Shown here: one piece after another, positions 32,884-42,400 of the stretch | Position numbering within the stretch: position 1 is the stretch's first letter | How the letters are laid out: each line of letters starts with the position of its first letter | Source of the DNA: Trichosphaerium sp. ATCC 40318 | Taxonomy: Eukaryota; Discosea; Flabellinia; Trichosidae | NCBI GenBank assembly: GCA_038496445.1 | Contig: JALMLS010000510.1 | Span: 1-64,000, forward strand | Reading direction: 5' to 3' | Length of the DNA: 64,000 nt | Position numbers and translations under genes: made by a program | Notes under the pieces: model-generated | What the model was told of the DNA's origin: nothing | The model's database searches: none | Seen by the model: only the letters and a program-made list of their open reading frames with translations

Positions 32884-34708
32884 AACACTAAGCTATGCTC
32901 ATAGTGGTATTACATCTTTCGTCATGCTTTAGAGCTCTACCATCAAGAGATTCATTGACTTGAGTGACGTAAATACCTTCATAAACACCATGTGTTGAAA
33001 ACCTGAAATCTTTTCCGTCTTTCAAATGCAAAGTGAGCACTGCAGTGAATGGCAGGTTTAGTTTAGACGCCCATTGGGTAAATGTTGCTTTTGTTATATG
33101 TTTTGGTTCTCCTATTATGGTCACTGTGGAGTCTGTCTCTGACGATTTATTTTCACAGCCACTGAAAGTTGTCTACAAACAAAGTAAGATGAATAAAATT
33201 TTCATTATGAAAAAAAACCCTTACCGAAGCACTGACGGTCCACTTGAATTCTTCGTTTTCAGATTCAACTTCAGGTACACCTGCGGTTACACTGACATCA
33301 TCTTCAATGGAAAATCCAGCGGTAACAGACCAGCAGTGGTCGCTACCCTAGAACAACATTAAAAAAAATACCCGGGTATTTCCAAAAACGTGTTACACGT
33401 ACCACAGTTTTTTTGAATGTTTCAGAGTACGACTGCTTAATGGACTCATCATTACAGAAACTGTATTTTGCTACTTCCACTGGATTCAAACCAGTTTCAA
33501 GTGAAGCTAATGTAGGGTATTGCATACTTGTCAAAGAAGTTGACTGAATTGGTTTGATAACATAGAATCCTAAGTGATCAATGTCATCTCCACTTCGTCC
33601 AAAAAATCCAGTTAAGAATCCACTCTGTACAGGAAAGTGATACAAAGTATGTGGTTCTCCGCTCTTGAATGTTCTTTTCAAGTTGGTTGTAAACTACAGC
33701 GAGAACAGGGGTCAAAATAAAGACTTTGAGAAGCGAATTTTTTTCTTGAAGAAAAGAGAACGGATCGTACTTGAATGTATCCGGTTCGTGTACCAATACC
33801 ATCTCCGGCGAGAATCAAGTCACCAACCAAGTACTCACCTTTTAAATTATAAGCTTTGCTAACGCGTGTTAAGAGAATATCGTACCTGGTTTGAAAGTGA
33901 AGCTATTTGAAGTAGAGCATACGGGTTGTCCGAACTATTGGCACAAAATTAGTATTTACAATTGGAAAGTTCAAAACAAAAGTAGACCACGGAGTTAGAG
34001 CCTACGCTAGAGCGCGCCCAGGGTTGCTATGCCCTTCGTGCTGTTAATCGTTTTCCGAACTGGCATCAATGTGCGAGTTTGTGGGATGTTGATTTGAGCC
34101 AGTCACAAAGCGGGAAAGGCTTAAAAGAGAAGTTCGAAATGCTGATAAAAAAATTTATTGTTTGGGTTTTGATTTTATTATGTGCTGAAAAAAGAACGTA
34201 CCGTTTTGCTCATACCGTTGAATAGCGTTACTTTGATAGCACGCAAACCACCGTGAGCGCCGCATTTAGGCCATACGTCAATACGCTCGACAGTGGTACC
34301 ATTTGCGTGAAACTCAAAAGGGGACTAAAAAAAACACATTTAGCGATGATACAAAAGCGTATTGTTGCTGTTGTGGTACAAAACAACCAAAAGGGACGGT
34401 TGTTAACATTTCTAGCAAACACTTACTCCTCCACAACCACCAATACATCCAGCACCTATTTAATCAGTCAATAAGGTGAACGTACAAGAGTCGAAGGTAA
34501 AACAAAAAAGGAGTTTTTTTTCAAACAACGTACCTCCATCAGAAATAGCGATAGCTTCATATCCAAAAGCACCTCCTTCGCAGTAACATGCGTCTGCACC
34601 GCTCACTGGTATACCGACGCCTTCTTCACGAAACCCGTTTGTGTTGAATACACCACCCACTAATAGTAGACACGACAATATGAAGACCAATTGTAGAAAC
34701 GTTGTCAT
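32884..34708 (-). CDS. Secreted protein with jacalin-like lectin and aerolysin/natterin-like pore-forming domains
   Basis: Start at 34708 with a signal peptide (LQLVFILSCLLLVGG). The next exons give a jacalin-like beta-prism lectin pattern (PFEFHANGT, then TGFFGRSGDDIDHLGFYV near the end of the domain). They are followed by Ser/Thr-rich amphipathic strands (around 33230-33490 and 32960-33180) of the aerolysin/ETX/natterin family. Lectin plus aerolysin fold is the layout of natterin-like proteins, which bind glycans and oligomerise in membranes; a defensive or prey-directed role is possible. It has about seven short introns. One exon near 33850-33925 shows an in-frame stop in my reading, so its border is uncertain. 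A relic of the same gene lies at 44575-44700. Assigned from domain pattern only. Confidence 0.65.
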
Positions 34709-35079
34709 GGTAACTTACAGCAATTTGGTTTGATTTGAATAATGCAGAATTTGACAGGAAAAGTCATACTGAGAAATAAATCACGTGACCCGAACAGTAT
34801 TGTTAAAAGTAGACAAGGCTCTTATGTGAATAAGACACGCCTAACTCCAATTATGCAACTATACGTATGCCGTAGCCCTACCTCTGAGTAGTGCATGCAT
34901 TCAAATTCCTATGGCACCTCATACTAACAACAACAGGTGGCTATGGTGGAAAAGAGAAACAATGTAAGAAAGTCTGCTAGTAGGACGTAAATTTATCTTT
35001 AAAAACTACATATTTTTGTCAATATAAGAATCCAAAGACATCTAACATATGATTGATTGATGTAAGTTACATGTGTGTT

Positions 35080-35665
35080 GTCGTTCGTGTCATCTTCCAT
35101 GCTTTTTTAAAATCCTCATCAGGTCGGCTTTGTACTGTAAGGCTAACTGATACATCCAAATTATGAATATAATGATACCACGTCCCAGGAATGAAAGCAA
35201 TTTCACCTTTCTAGTGGTGAGTACATCAAGTCTGGTGCGTTGCTAAAAACAGGATGTTTATGCATCGGTGGTTTACCACCAGGCGAAAAATCAAAGTCTA
35301 CAGGATCAGGCACATAAAGTGCTTCAAAATTTGCAAGCCTTGCTTTCTCTAAAACATAAAATGAGTCTCGTACTATGATTGATGGTCCAAACCTTTGTCA
35401 GATACGTTCATTTGTTTTTCTCCTCCTGGTGGTAGTAACGTTAGATGCTTTTCTCCGTCCAAGATACATACGAAATTCGAGGAGAAGTCGTAATGAGGAT
35501 TTGTCTATCAACAACTAAGTCAAAAAAAAAAAGTACAAGTGTCACAAGCACAAAGAGCAACAGTTGTACGGACAAGACGAAAAAAATTTGTACTACTGTG
35601 TACGGTAATGCGTAGTTGGGTTTACTTCTCACAACTCGTTTTCGAGTAGTATTGTGAGCAAACAA
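35080..35665 (-). pseudogene. JmjC / cupin-8 domain gene fragment, truncated
   Basis: Minus-strand exons encode NPHYDFSSNFVCILDG and KHLTLLPPG, the metal-ligand region and strand of JmjC/cupin-8 hydroxylases. After these come KPPMHKHPVFSN and, in a shifted frame, GEIAFIPGTWYHYIHNL, which aligns with the PGDxLYIPxxWWHxV motif. The frame breaks near 35200. The N-terminal part of the fold is missing: the readable sequence ends near 35665, close to where unit B of the P450 duplication resumes. Members use Fe(II) and 2-oxoglutarate to hydroxylate proteins or tRNA. This copy is probably dead, and was cut by the rearrangement. Confidence 0.6.
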
Positions 35666-35680
35666 GAGGAAACAAAATTC

Positions 35681-36212
35681 TTTGTATAAAGCTGTAGCCT
35701 CTTATATGCAAAACTTCGAATGGACTGAAACAGAACAACCAAACTCTTTGGCGTATGAGTATTGTACAGTTCATAAATTTGTTACGGAGCCAAAATTCTT
35801 TGCAAAGAAAATTTAAGCCAATAATAAACCTTCACTGTTCGTAACCAAACTTACTCTTACCCACAAATGACATCTTAAAAGAGTACGTTGATATAATCAT
35901 ATGTCACCATTATTAACACAGCTCTCGGCATATTTGAACGTAAAAGAATTATGACAATCTTAAATGGCTTTCTATCTTGACCTCTTGCACTTCTTAAACG
36001 CTCTATACAGATTGTGCTTTACAGTTACGGTTATAGTCCTTGTATAGCTTGTTTTATGATTTGTATCTTTGACCACGTGGTAAAAAACGTGGCTGAAAAA
36101 AACCCCACTGCTTATCAAAACTGTTTCTACAGTAGAACTCGTGTATATGGGGTGGTTTTTAACAACAAAATAAACACTCTAGTTCACTCCTATAAACTCC
36201 GAATTTAATTTA
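35681..36212. repeat. Tandem duplication unit B, second part (last P450 exon copy and 3' flank)
   Basis: Begins TTTGTATAAAGCTGTAGCC and is almost identical to 31950-32482, including the P450 C-terminus and about 390 bp of 3' flank. With 32484-32690 it forms one interrupted copy; about 85 bp, including the Cys-ligand codons, is absent between them. Confidence 0.85.
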
Positions 36213-37816
36213 TGTAGTACATGCTTCAAAAAGCAGTCCTAGACTAATTGTTATACATTTAAAGTAAACCACAACAAATAAAAACATCAAATGTACAGTT
36301 TAAAAATAGCATGCAAGGCAGTTTAACTGGAGGGCCCTTCTCCAACTCCAACAAAACAAATACTCGAGATGCTGCAAGGCAGCGATAAATATGATATGCT
36401 GCAAGGCAGCGATAATCTTCCTGCAAAACTGCAGAGACATTTGCGCAAGGCGCAATCAAAAATCACACTAGCGTTTCAACGCTGTCATGGCCAGCGCAGA
36501 GCGCAATGCGCAATGCAATACAACTCGATATGCTGCAAGGCAGCGATAATCTTCCTGCAAAACTGCAGAGACATTTGCGCAAGGAGCAATCAAAAATAAT
36601 AATAGCGGCGCAAAGCGCATGCATGCATCCACACTCCATACAATAAGAGCTCAAAAAATCCACATATTTCAGCCAAAAGTGCTGTGCGCTAAAGAAGCGC
36701 CTTATGGGTGTGCGATAATACAATATATAATGATATCTACTGGCAATAGCCAAAGCCATAGTGCTAAAACAACATCTACTCGAGTGACACGGTATTAACA
36801 CAGTGTCGGTCTAAATGTGGTGGCCAATTCCCTAAGGGGGAAGCTAAGGGAACTTTGTAGTAACCAACAGAAATCTGTGGTACTGCAAACTCCCTTAGCT
36901 TTTGCCAATCCTGCAACTGAAACCAATGGTAGTAAGTAAAAGCCGTTTCACTAGAGGTGTTAGAGGAACAGTTTTTGCAACAGTACCATGGTTTCGAGTT
37001 GCAAACTGTTTTAAGTCAAAAATTCAAACAAACTCACTTATTTTGCACATTTTTCTGGATACTACCAAAAAACTAAGCCTCTAGTGTGACACAATATCGA
37101 ACAACACTTTATAAGCTAAAAAAAAATACAGAGATGTTGAGCGACTGTGGGAAAAACAAGTTTAACTGCAAAAAAAAAACCCCAACAAACGAAACTAAAT
37201 CCCTGCATCTCAATCCTCTTTTTTTCCATGTTTGTTAGCGGCTTCACTTTGGGTCTAAACCCTTTGCGCACCAAGAAGTCATACAAGCTGAAACCGCTTT
37301 GTTAACATCTCTACGTTGTGAAAGTCAGATTCACATAGTTATCAGCTTTTTGTATTTTTCATTTTGCACAATTGTTTCCATCCTTCTTGAACATTTTGGT
37401 CGGTACTACCTACAAGGAAAGTATGTGCTTGGTAGTGTATATAATGAGTAAATTGTAAGAATTCAAAATCTTTCTAGTGCATCTTCATGAGAATCATATA
37501 GAGCAGTCTATAGTAACAAATTGGCTGATTTGTACCCACAATGATCGTTCGTTATCATCAGGCAAAATAAGCAAGTTGAAGTGGTGTTAACGACTTGACT
37601 TGAAGTCATTTTTTACAGTTGAAAACCGTTTATTTTTCACTAAGTGTCATCTGTTATAACTTAAGTGTTCTCATTTGAAAGCACACATGAGGCGGCTTTA
37701 CGCAAGCTAGAGGTTGTTCGCCATTAAACGTGTAGGAAGCGTAATCAGTCTTTGAAAACAACTCTGTACCAGCCTTTTCAGCTGCTTTTGCACAGAACGC
37801 ACTAGAATTTTCACAT
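36213..37816. other. Repeat-rich intergenic region
   Basis: No gene supported. It holds a 71-bp direct repeat (36393 and 36527), several GC-containing words around GCGCAATGCGCAATGC, a foldback around 36830-36900 (CTAAGGGAA / TTCCCTTAGC-like words), and the dispersed stretch near 37090-37150 shared with 20162. Confidence 0.55.
36393..36597. repeat. 71-bp direct repeat, period 134 bp
   Basis: 36393-36463 and 36527-36597 both read GATATGCTGCAAGGCAGCGA and continue through AACTGCAGAGACATTTGCG to CAATCAAAAAT with one or two differences. A shorter copy of the first words begins at 36368. No coding function is seen. Confidence 0.8.
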
Positions 37817-38578
37817 ATTGTCTGTTTCATTCAAGTTTTGAGACAGACTGACTTTTAGCAAAAAAACTCCAGTTTCTGCCCGATCTGTCAGATCTGACGG
37901 ATTTGACACTTCTGACAGATCTTGCAAATTGTCATTTTTTTAAATGTGATCTACCCTCACGTGAATCCAACCATTTCAAACCCACGTGATTTAACAAACC
38001 CGTAGCAAAAAATTTTATTTACATATTTGACGCCTGGCGGCGTTTACAAAGCCTACAGCAACGCTGGTGGTGTTTTGGGGCGGTTTTGACGTTGTTACAC
38101 CTTCATTGCTGCTTGGATGCTACCATAGCGCTTCTGTTAGCGTGGGGTAGGCGCTAGCGTAGCGCTAGTAAGTTATACACGTACGTTGATTTTTTGAAGC
38201 AAAACATACAGCAAACAGTGTTTTGAGGCATTCATATCGTGTTTGGTGGTAATGCGATAGCTTTGTAGGACATCATACCTTTTTAATTCGCTTTTAGCGC
38301 ATTGAACACCTCTGTGGTTTGATCGTACCGTGTACAGTTGGCGTAGGTAAAATACTGCGATCTTCAATGGTATGTTGAAACTTACATTGAAAATTTTGCT
38401 ATCACTTACCGTAAGGTACCTAAGTCATACAATGAAGGACAACATTGTAACACAAATAGTTCACATTGTGATAGATCTACACCATTTGACAGAAGTGTCA
38501 GATCTTGTTAGATCTGCTAAAAGTGCTAAAAACTCACTTTCTAGAAAATATTAGTAAAACTTGAATGAAACATACAAT
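37817..38578. mobile_element. Candidate 762-bp element with long, diverged terminal inverted repeats
   Basis: The left end (37817 on: ATTGTCTGTTTCATTCAAG, then GACTTTTAGCA and several GATCTGTCAGATCTGACG words) is matched, inverted, by the right end (38465-38578: TTTGACAGAAGTGTCAGATC ... CTAAAAGTG ... CTTGAATGAAACATACAAT). Arms are about 110-120 bp and imperfect. The middle has no transposase; words such as ACGCTGGTGG match the hairpin at 5151. I could not find a target-site duplication. Confidence 0.55.
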
Positions 38579-39041
38579 ACAACGTTTTGGAAGCCCAGAG
38601 ATTTTAAAAGCTTTGCATTAGCGGCATATAGATTAGTGCCTATCCCTTTACGCCCATAGGCAGGCTAAAAGTCAAAAAGTAAGTAAATGTCAGAAAAAGG
38701 GTTAAAAACAAGCGTACATCAACTGTTAGGCCAACCCAATGCACCCAGATACCACGCTTCTTAATACCGCTATGAGCAGTCTAAAACTCGTCAAAATGCC
38801 TTTACCACAAGTTTGCGTACGCTACAGCTTCTGGAGAACATAGGTGTACTTGAGGTGTCAACCCAATCTGCAGCGAAACGAACGCCAACAACCTGATCAA
38901 AACGCCTTTAGTTTGCTTGTCTCGCTGCTTTATCAAATTTTGACGCATTTGTACCTTCCCTGTAGCTGAGTCTTTGGCAATTGTAGACTTTCCAATGCCT
39001 CACAAACGCATCAATACTGTCTACAGGTGGCATCACGTGAG
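38579..39041. other. Intergenic, no supported gene
   Basis: Small frames exist on the minus strand but none is convincing. A CATCACGTGAGG site lies near 39034, next to the hairpin at 39042. Confidence 0.45.
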
Positions 39042-39121
39042 GTATGTTTGTATCAGCACTTCCTCCATTATTAAATAAGCTGGTCTTGTCTGAGATACAG
39101 GAAGTGCTGATACAAACATAC
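39042..39121. ncRNA. Perfect 23-bp stem hairpin, small-RNA-precursor-like
   Basis: 39042-39064 (GTATGTTTGTATCAGCACTT plus CCT) is the exact reverse complement of 39099-39121, separated by a 34-nt loop. A perfect 23-bp arm is the size of Dicer products. It has a CACGTG site about 8 bp upstream. It could equally be a fresh inverted insertion; expression is unknown. Confidence 0.45.
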
Positions 39122-39168
39122 GAGTGTAGAGGCCAAGTTATGTGTTTGTTACTTATCACGTGCGAAAG

Positions 39169-39288
39169 ATGGCAACAAATGACTTCTGCGAAAGCTGTGC
39201 TATTTTATGGAACAGCGGAAGTTGTACTACTTGTGCTACTCGCTATAGACGCTGCTGCGAACTGGTAACCTTTTGGCTATGGTGACCT
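39169..39288 (+). CDS. Small Cys-rich protein, 39 residues, CxxC pairs
   Basis: ATG at 39169 opens a frame with FCESCAILWNSGSCTTC, two CxxC knuckles eight residues apart, followed by RYRRCCEL and a stop TGA at 39286-39288. The spacing suits a zinc-knuckle. A TTATCACGTGCG site lies 15 bp upstream. An overlapping frame is also open. A GTAACC donor near 39265 could extend it by splicing. The short length makes this speculative. Confidence 0.35.
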
Positions 39289-39700
39289 TTTTGAATATTG
39301 TGGAGCAAATGTTCGAATTGACGTAGTTGCAACTCATTGAAATGGAAAAAAAATAAAATTCTCTGAACAACACAGTATTTTTACGCTCGGCCCAAAATAG
39401 TAACAAGTTCGCGAAAGTAAACTATTTTTGAGAGTATTTCTACTAGTCACTTGCTCCCTTTGAATCTGTCGTACTGTGTGGCTATCAGAGAAATATATCA
39501 GAAAGAGTTGCCACTAGACAGTATTGATAAAAAAAAATTTCTTCAAAATCTGTAGGTTTTCACCCTATTCGCACTACAACTACATTTGTACGTGGAAAGC
39601 TATAACCACAATTTTTTTCTTTTTTATTTGCTCGTAGTTAAATAAGTTATCTCCCAGATCTACTAATGTGGTGCAGATAGTCAACGTGTCTTTCATCGTT
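39289..39700. other. Intergenic, AT-rich
   Basis: No gene supported. T- and A-runs are frequent. The region leads into the tRNA locus at 39702. Confidence 0.45.
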
Positions 39701-39701
39701 T

Positions 39702-39813
39702 AAGGTCATTGGTTCGAATCCGATTCAGGCGTCGATTACGCCTCTTGCAGTGAAATCTGCAAGTGGCGGTTAGCCTGGTAGCTCAGTTGGTAGAGCGTAC
39801 TCCTAGTAAGAGT
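39702..39813 (+). tRNA. Candidate circularly permuted tRNA-Thr(AGT)
   Basis: The 3' part comes first: variable loop AGGTC (39703-39707), T-arm ATTGG TTCGAAT CCGAT (39708-39724) and acceptor strand TCAGGCG (39725-39731). After a 40-nt spacer comes the 5' part: acceptor AGCCTGG (39772-39778), T8 A9, D-arm GCTCAGTTGGTAGAGC (39781-39796), G26 and an anticodon arm TACTC CTAGTAA GAGT with AGT at 39805-39807. The acceptor strands pair at six of seven positions (A1 against G72 fails). Box B (GGTTCGAATCC) and box A (TAGCTCAGTTGG) are perfect but in reverse order. Joining position 42/43 to 44 makes a normal threonine tRNA. Nothing resembling a T-arm follows the 5' part before the T-run at 39906. Confidence 0.6.
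39739..39768 (+). other. Hairpin in the permuted-tRNA spacer
   Basis: CGCC T CTTGCAG, loop TGAAAT, CTGCAAG T GGCG: an 11-bp stem with one T-T mismatch. It stacks on the acceptor stem of the permuted tRNA and closes the end where a mature tRNA would carry its 5' and 3' ends. Probably removed during processing. Confidence 0.6.
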
Positions 39814-39905
39814 TTATAATTACATCGTTTCATCAGTCTGGCTGGTGGTTTAAGATAAACCCTGGCTGGACTAATAAAATTTAAAGTCACGTGATGCGAT
39901 CACCA

Positions 39906-39915
39906 CTTTTTTTTT
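39906..39915 (+). terminator. Candidate RNA polymerase III terminator (T-run)
   Basis: First run of four or more T downstream of the tRNA-Thr halves. A GGTTTA-AGA-TAAACC hairpin precedes it (near 39848-39862), and a GTCACGTGATG site lies near 39888. Confidence 0.4.
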
Positions 39916-39952
39916 TAGTTTCCATACCAAACTAGCACATTATTGAAGACAT

Positions 39953-40168
39953 TCAAGCGCTGAAAAGTATCCAACACGTTATATAATCGCGTATGTTGTA
40001 ATTAACAGGTAGAGGCAAGACTGTGGCGTCTTTTGAAGAGCGTACCTTGCTTTGTTCAGGCTTTTTTTGTTTGTAAATGACAGGTACACTATTGTTTACA
40101 ACGCTTTTGTCCTCTATACCAATGACTGATGAGGATACTCCGGAAAACAAAACCAACATAGTAAGCAT
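39953..40168 (-). CDS. Small putative secreted protein
   Basis: The frame starts MLTMLVLFSGVSSSVIGIED, which looks like a signal peptide, followed by a hydrophilic tail (IYKQKKPEQSKVRSS). No domain is recognised. It may be a first exon or unrelated to the lysozyme-like gene just upstream (to the right). Confidence 0.35.
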   Translation of the reverse strand: MLTMLVLFSGVSSSVIGIEDKSVVNNSVPVIYKQKKPEQSKVRSSKDATVLPLPVNYNIRDYITCWILFSA

Positions 40169-40185
40169 TTATTTTATTTGGCGTA

Positions 40186-40600
40186 TTAAGTGTTCATACA
40201 AGCAACGTCGCGAGTACATCTAGTCTTAGCTTGTACACACCAAGCGCAATCCTTCATTCCAGCAATAGCGTTTGCGATATTTGGAGGTGATGACTGAAGA
40301 GCTGCTATTCAAGTTTTTAAAACCACCAAGTCTTGGACAACCCAAGTTAAACGACATGTCAACAATAGCAGATCCTTGAGAGCTTGTAAGCCTGCTGAAG
40401 TTTGAGCCCACATAAGACTTTGCGCAGCTCAATGCTGTGGCAATATCTTGGTTAAACAATGTTCTTATTTGCCCGTCGTTCAAGCATTCGGTACCTACAC
40501 AAAAAAGAGCCTTCATTGATACACAGATGTTGTCATACGTTTTTGCAACTGACCGGTTTAATTTGCCTAGCTTGTTAACACACTGCCATTGTAACAAGTT
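40186..40600 (-). pseudogene. GH24 (phage-type) lysozyme-like gene with a frameshift
   Basis: The exon from about 40500 reads GTECLNDGQIRTLFNQDI and SSQGSAIVDMSFNLGCPRLGGF, matching the helical part of GH24 lysozymes (DxxxAL..Q..ALVDMxFNLG). After GGFKNL the frame should switch by one base, near 40310-40320, to give a Cys-containing tail (MKDCAWCVQAKTRC) that ends at TAA 40186-40188. The catalytic Glu lies N-terminal to what I can read; upstream exons are unclear. GH24 enzymes cut peptidoglycan, so this would be a defensive or digestive enzyme against bacteria. The indel sits beside a T5A4 run, so a sequencing slip is possible. Confidence 0.55.
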
Positions 40601-40828
40601 TGTTTAAATTAACATCACACCTTGCTCAGGTTAATGACTGTACCGCTTAGATGTAGTAATTCCTGTTGTGTTGGTAGCCTGAGCTACGCATGCTGCATAG
40701 GAATATTAGATATTCTTTTTGATAAGCGGTTACAATAACGAAACCCAAAATGAAAGTGTACTTTCCTTATTGATCATAAAAAGAACAATATCTTTTATCA
40801 TCCATTTTCATCCAAATTATCAAGTATG

Positions 40829-41330
40829 TTGAAGCTCATCTGCTTGTTTCCACTATTAGCTATTGTAGCATCATTACAGGCAAGAAAATGGCGCAGCGAC
40901 TCCAGACCTTGCTACAGCCTGCAATCAGATACCCAACCTGATAGACAATAATGGAAACTACAACTTCGGCATGATAGCCCACACTACACCTATGGAATCA
41001 ACACACGTATCATATGCTCCAGGGGATACTCCCAGTACGTACACTATGCAATGAGAGGCATTACGAACCTGTACAGCTATGTCAGCTATGGGGTGGCGGT
41101 GACAGCTATGGTTTTGAAAGAAGCACAGTAGGGTTTGTTGTCATTTTTTGGCGCTCACATAGAAAACTCGCTGTTTTCGGCTTTTTGGCCTCTCGCTCCT
41201 GAAACGCATACAAATAGTCGAACTTGGCTCTTCTACGCATGTAAAGCCCACATAGAGGCGGACACGTTAAAAGTGGAAGCCGACATGCGATGTCAGACGC
41301 TTACATCCTATAGCTTGTAATGGTCCTCCA
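40829..41330 (+). pseudogene. Broken secreted-protein gene
   Basis: ATG at about 40828 opens a clear signal peptide (MLKLICLFPLLAIVASLQ). Directly after it the frame must shift to read DLATACNQIPNLID and NYNFGMIAHTT, then shift again for VHYAMRGITNLYSYVSYG. Without a plausible intron at these points I treat it as a pseudogene. Family unknown. Confidence 0.45.
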
Positions 41331-41596
41331 ACAACGTCCTGAGTCGCGATTTTACAGCTTTTGTAGTTGTATCGTTTTTCTTACAGTATACTTACTAGTA
41401 AACAATCTGTGAGCGTTTCTAAGCAACACAGTTGTGATCGCTAGCTGTATTTCCTAATTAGGTGTTTTCGTTGTTGTACGCTTACTCCACTCACAAGCAA
41501 CGTAGAACGGGTAGTTAAATGATAATAAGAGACATAGTTACTTTTTTTACGCCAGAAGCAACAAAACACGAAAGTATCGTTAAAACGAGTTTATTT

Positions 41597-41981
41597 TCAC
41601 TTGCTGTTCTCGTACAACTCTTCAAAAGTGACTTTACCCTACAATCAAGTTAAAAATTACGAAAAAACTACAAAAACTAAAGAACTATAAACGTACGTCT
41701 CCGTTGGTGTCCATACTCTTCAAAAATGCCTTTGCTTCGGCTTCTGAGTGTTCTTTCTTAATACCCCACTCTTGCATTACCTAAATAACACTGTCAGAGA
41801 TAGCGTATGACGACTGAGAGGTCTGAAAGGGGAAGAGAACACCTTTTACATAAACTTTTCTCTAACTCCGCTTGTCGGGTTTTTTTTAAAGCAGTACCTG
41901 CGTTGCTTCTTCGAGGGTGATGTAACCATTACCATCCTTATCGAATTTGGCGAAAAGTTCTTGTGCTTCTTGTTTGTTCAT
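41597..41981 (-). CDS. Two-EF-hand calcium-binding protein, 69 residues
   Basis: Exons 41898-41981, 41697-41780 and 41597-41638 join in phase to 70 codons. EF loop 1 is DKDGNGYITLEE, loop 2 is DTNGDGKVTFEE; both have all oxygen ligands and the final Glu, so both should bind Ca2+. Helices LFAKF and AKAFLKSM precede the loops. The second loop is split by an intron after its fifth residue. The size is that of a half calmodulin. It probably acts as a small Ca2+ sensor or buffer. Confidence 0.85.
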
Positions 41982-42400
41982 TGTGTACTGATTGTGGACA
42001 AAATGTCAGGTCAACAGAAAACTCGTACGAGTAATTTGATTTCTCTCATTGACGCCTGAGCATTTTGCTAGTTCTTAACTTCCATTCATTGTATATGTAC
42101 TGCCTGGAACTTGTACTTATATTACATAATACATGACCATTATTTGCATCTTGAACCTACTAGTTAAATCAAACTAATCACTGGGTGTTAAGCCATCCGC
42201 GATAGTTATACAGCCAACAGAACCAGAATTTTGCAATTCATATGGTGGCAAGGCTATCCTTTTTAAATACTATACAGTGAGTTTTTATGGCTGACAAGCA
42301 CAGCGATGTTGTGACTTACTTACGTTCATTTGTATCAACACAATGGGAACTGCTCTCGTACCAATAATTAGCAACTCTCGTAACGAACATAAGGCCTTTA

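Noticed and set aside
32734-35686. TTTTGTA words at both ends of the 3-kb insert as a target-site duplication
   Set aside because: The left copy lies beyond the end of clear homology, so the match is probably chance.
36369-36801. Overlapping frames on both strands over the 71-bp repeats
   Set aside because: Coding appearance is a side effect of repeats; no start context, no domain.
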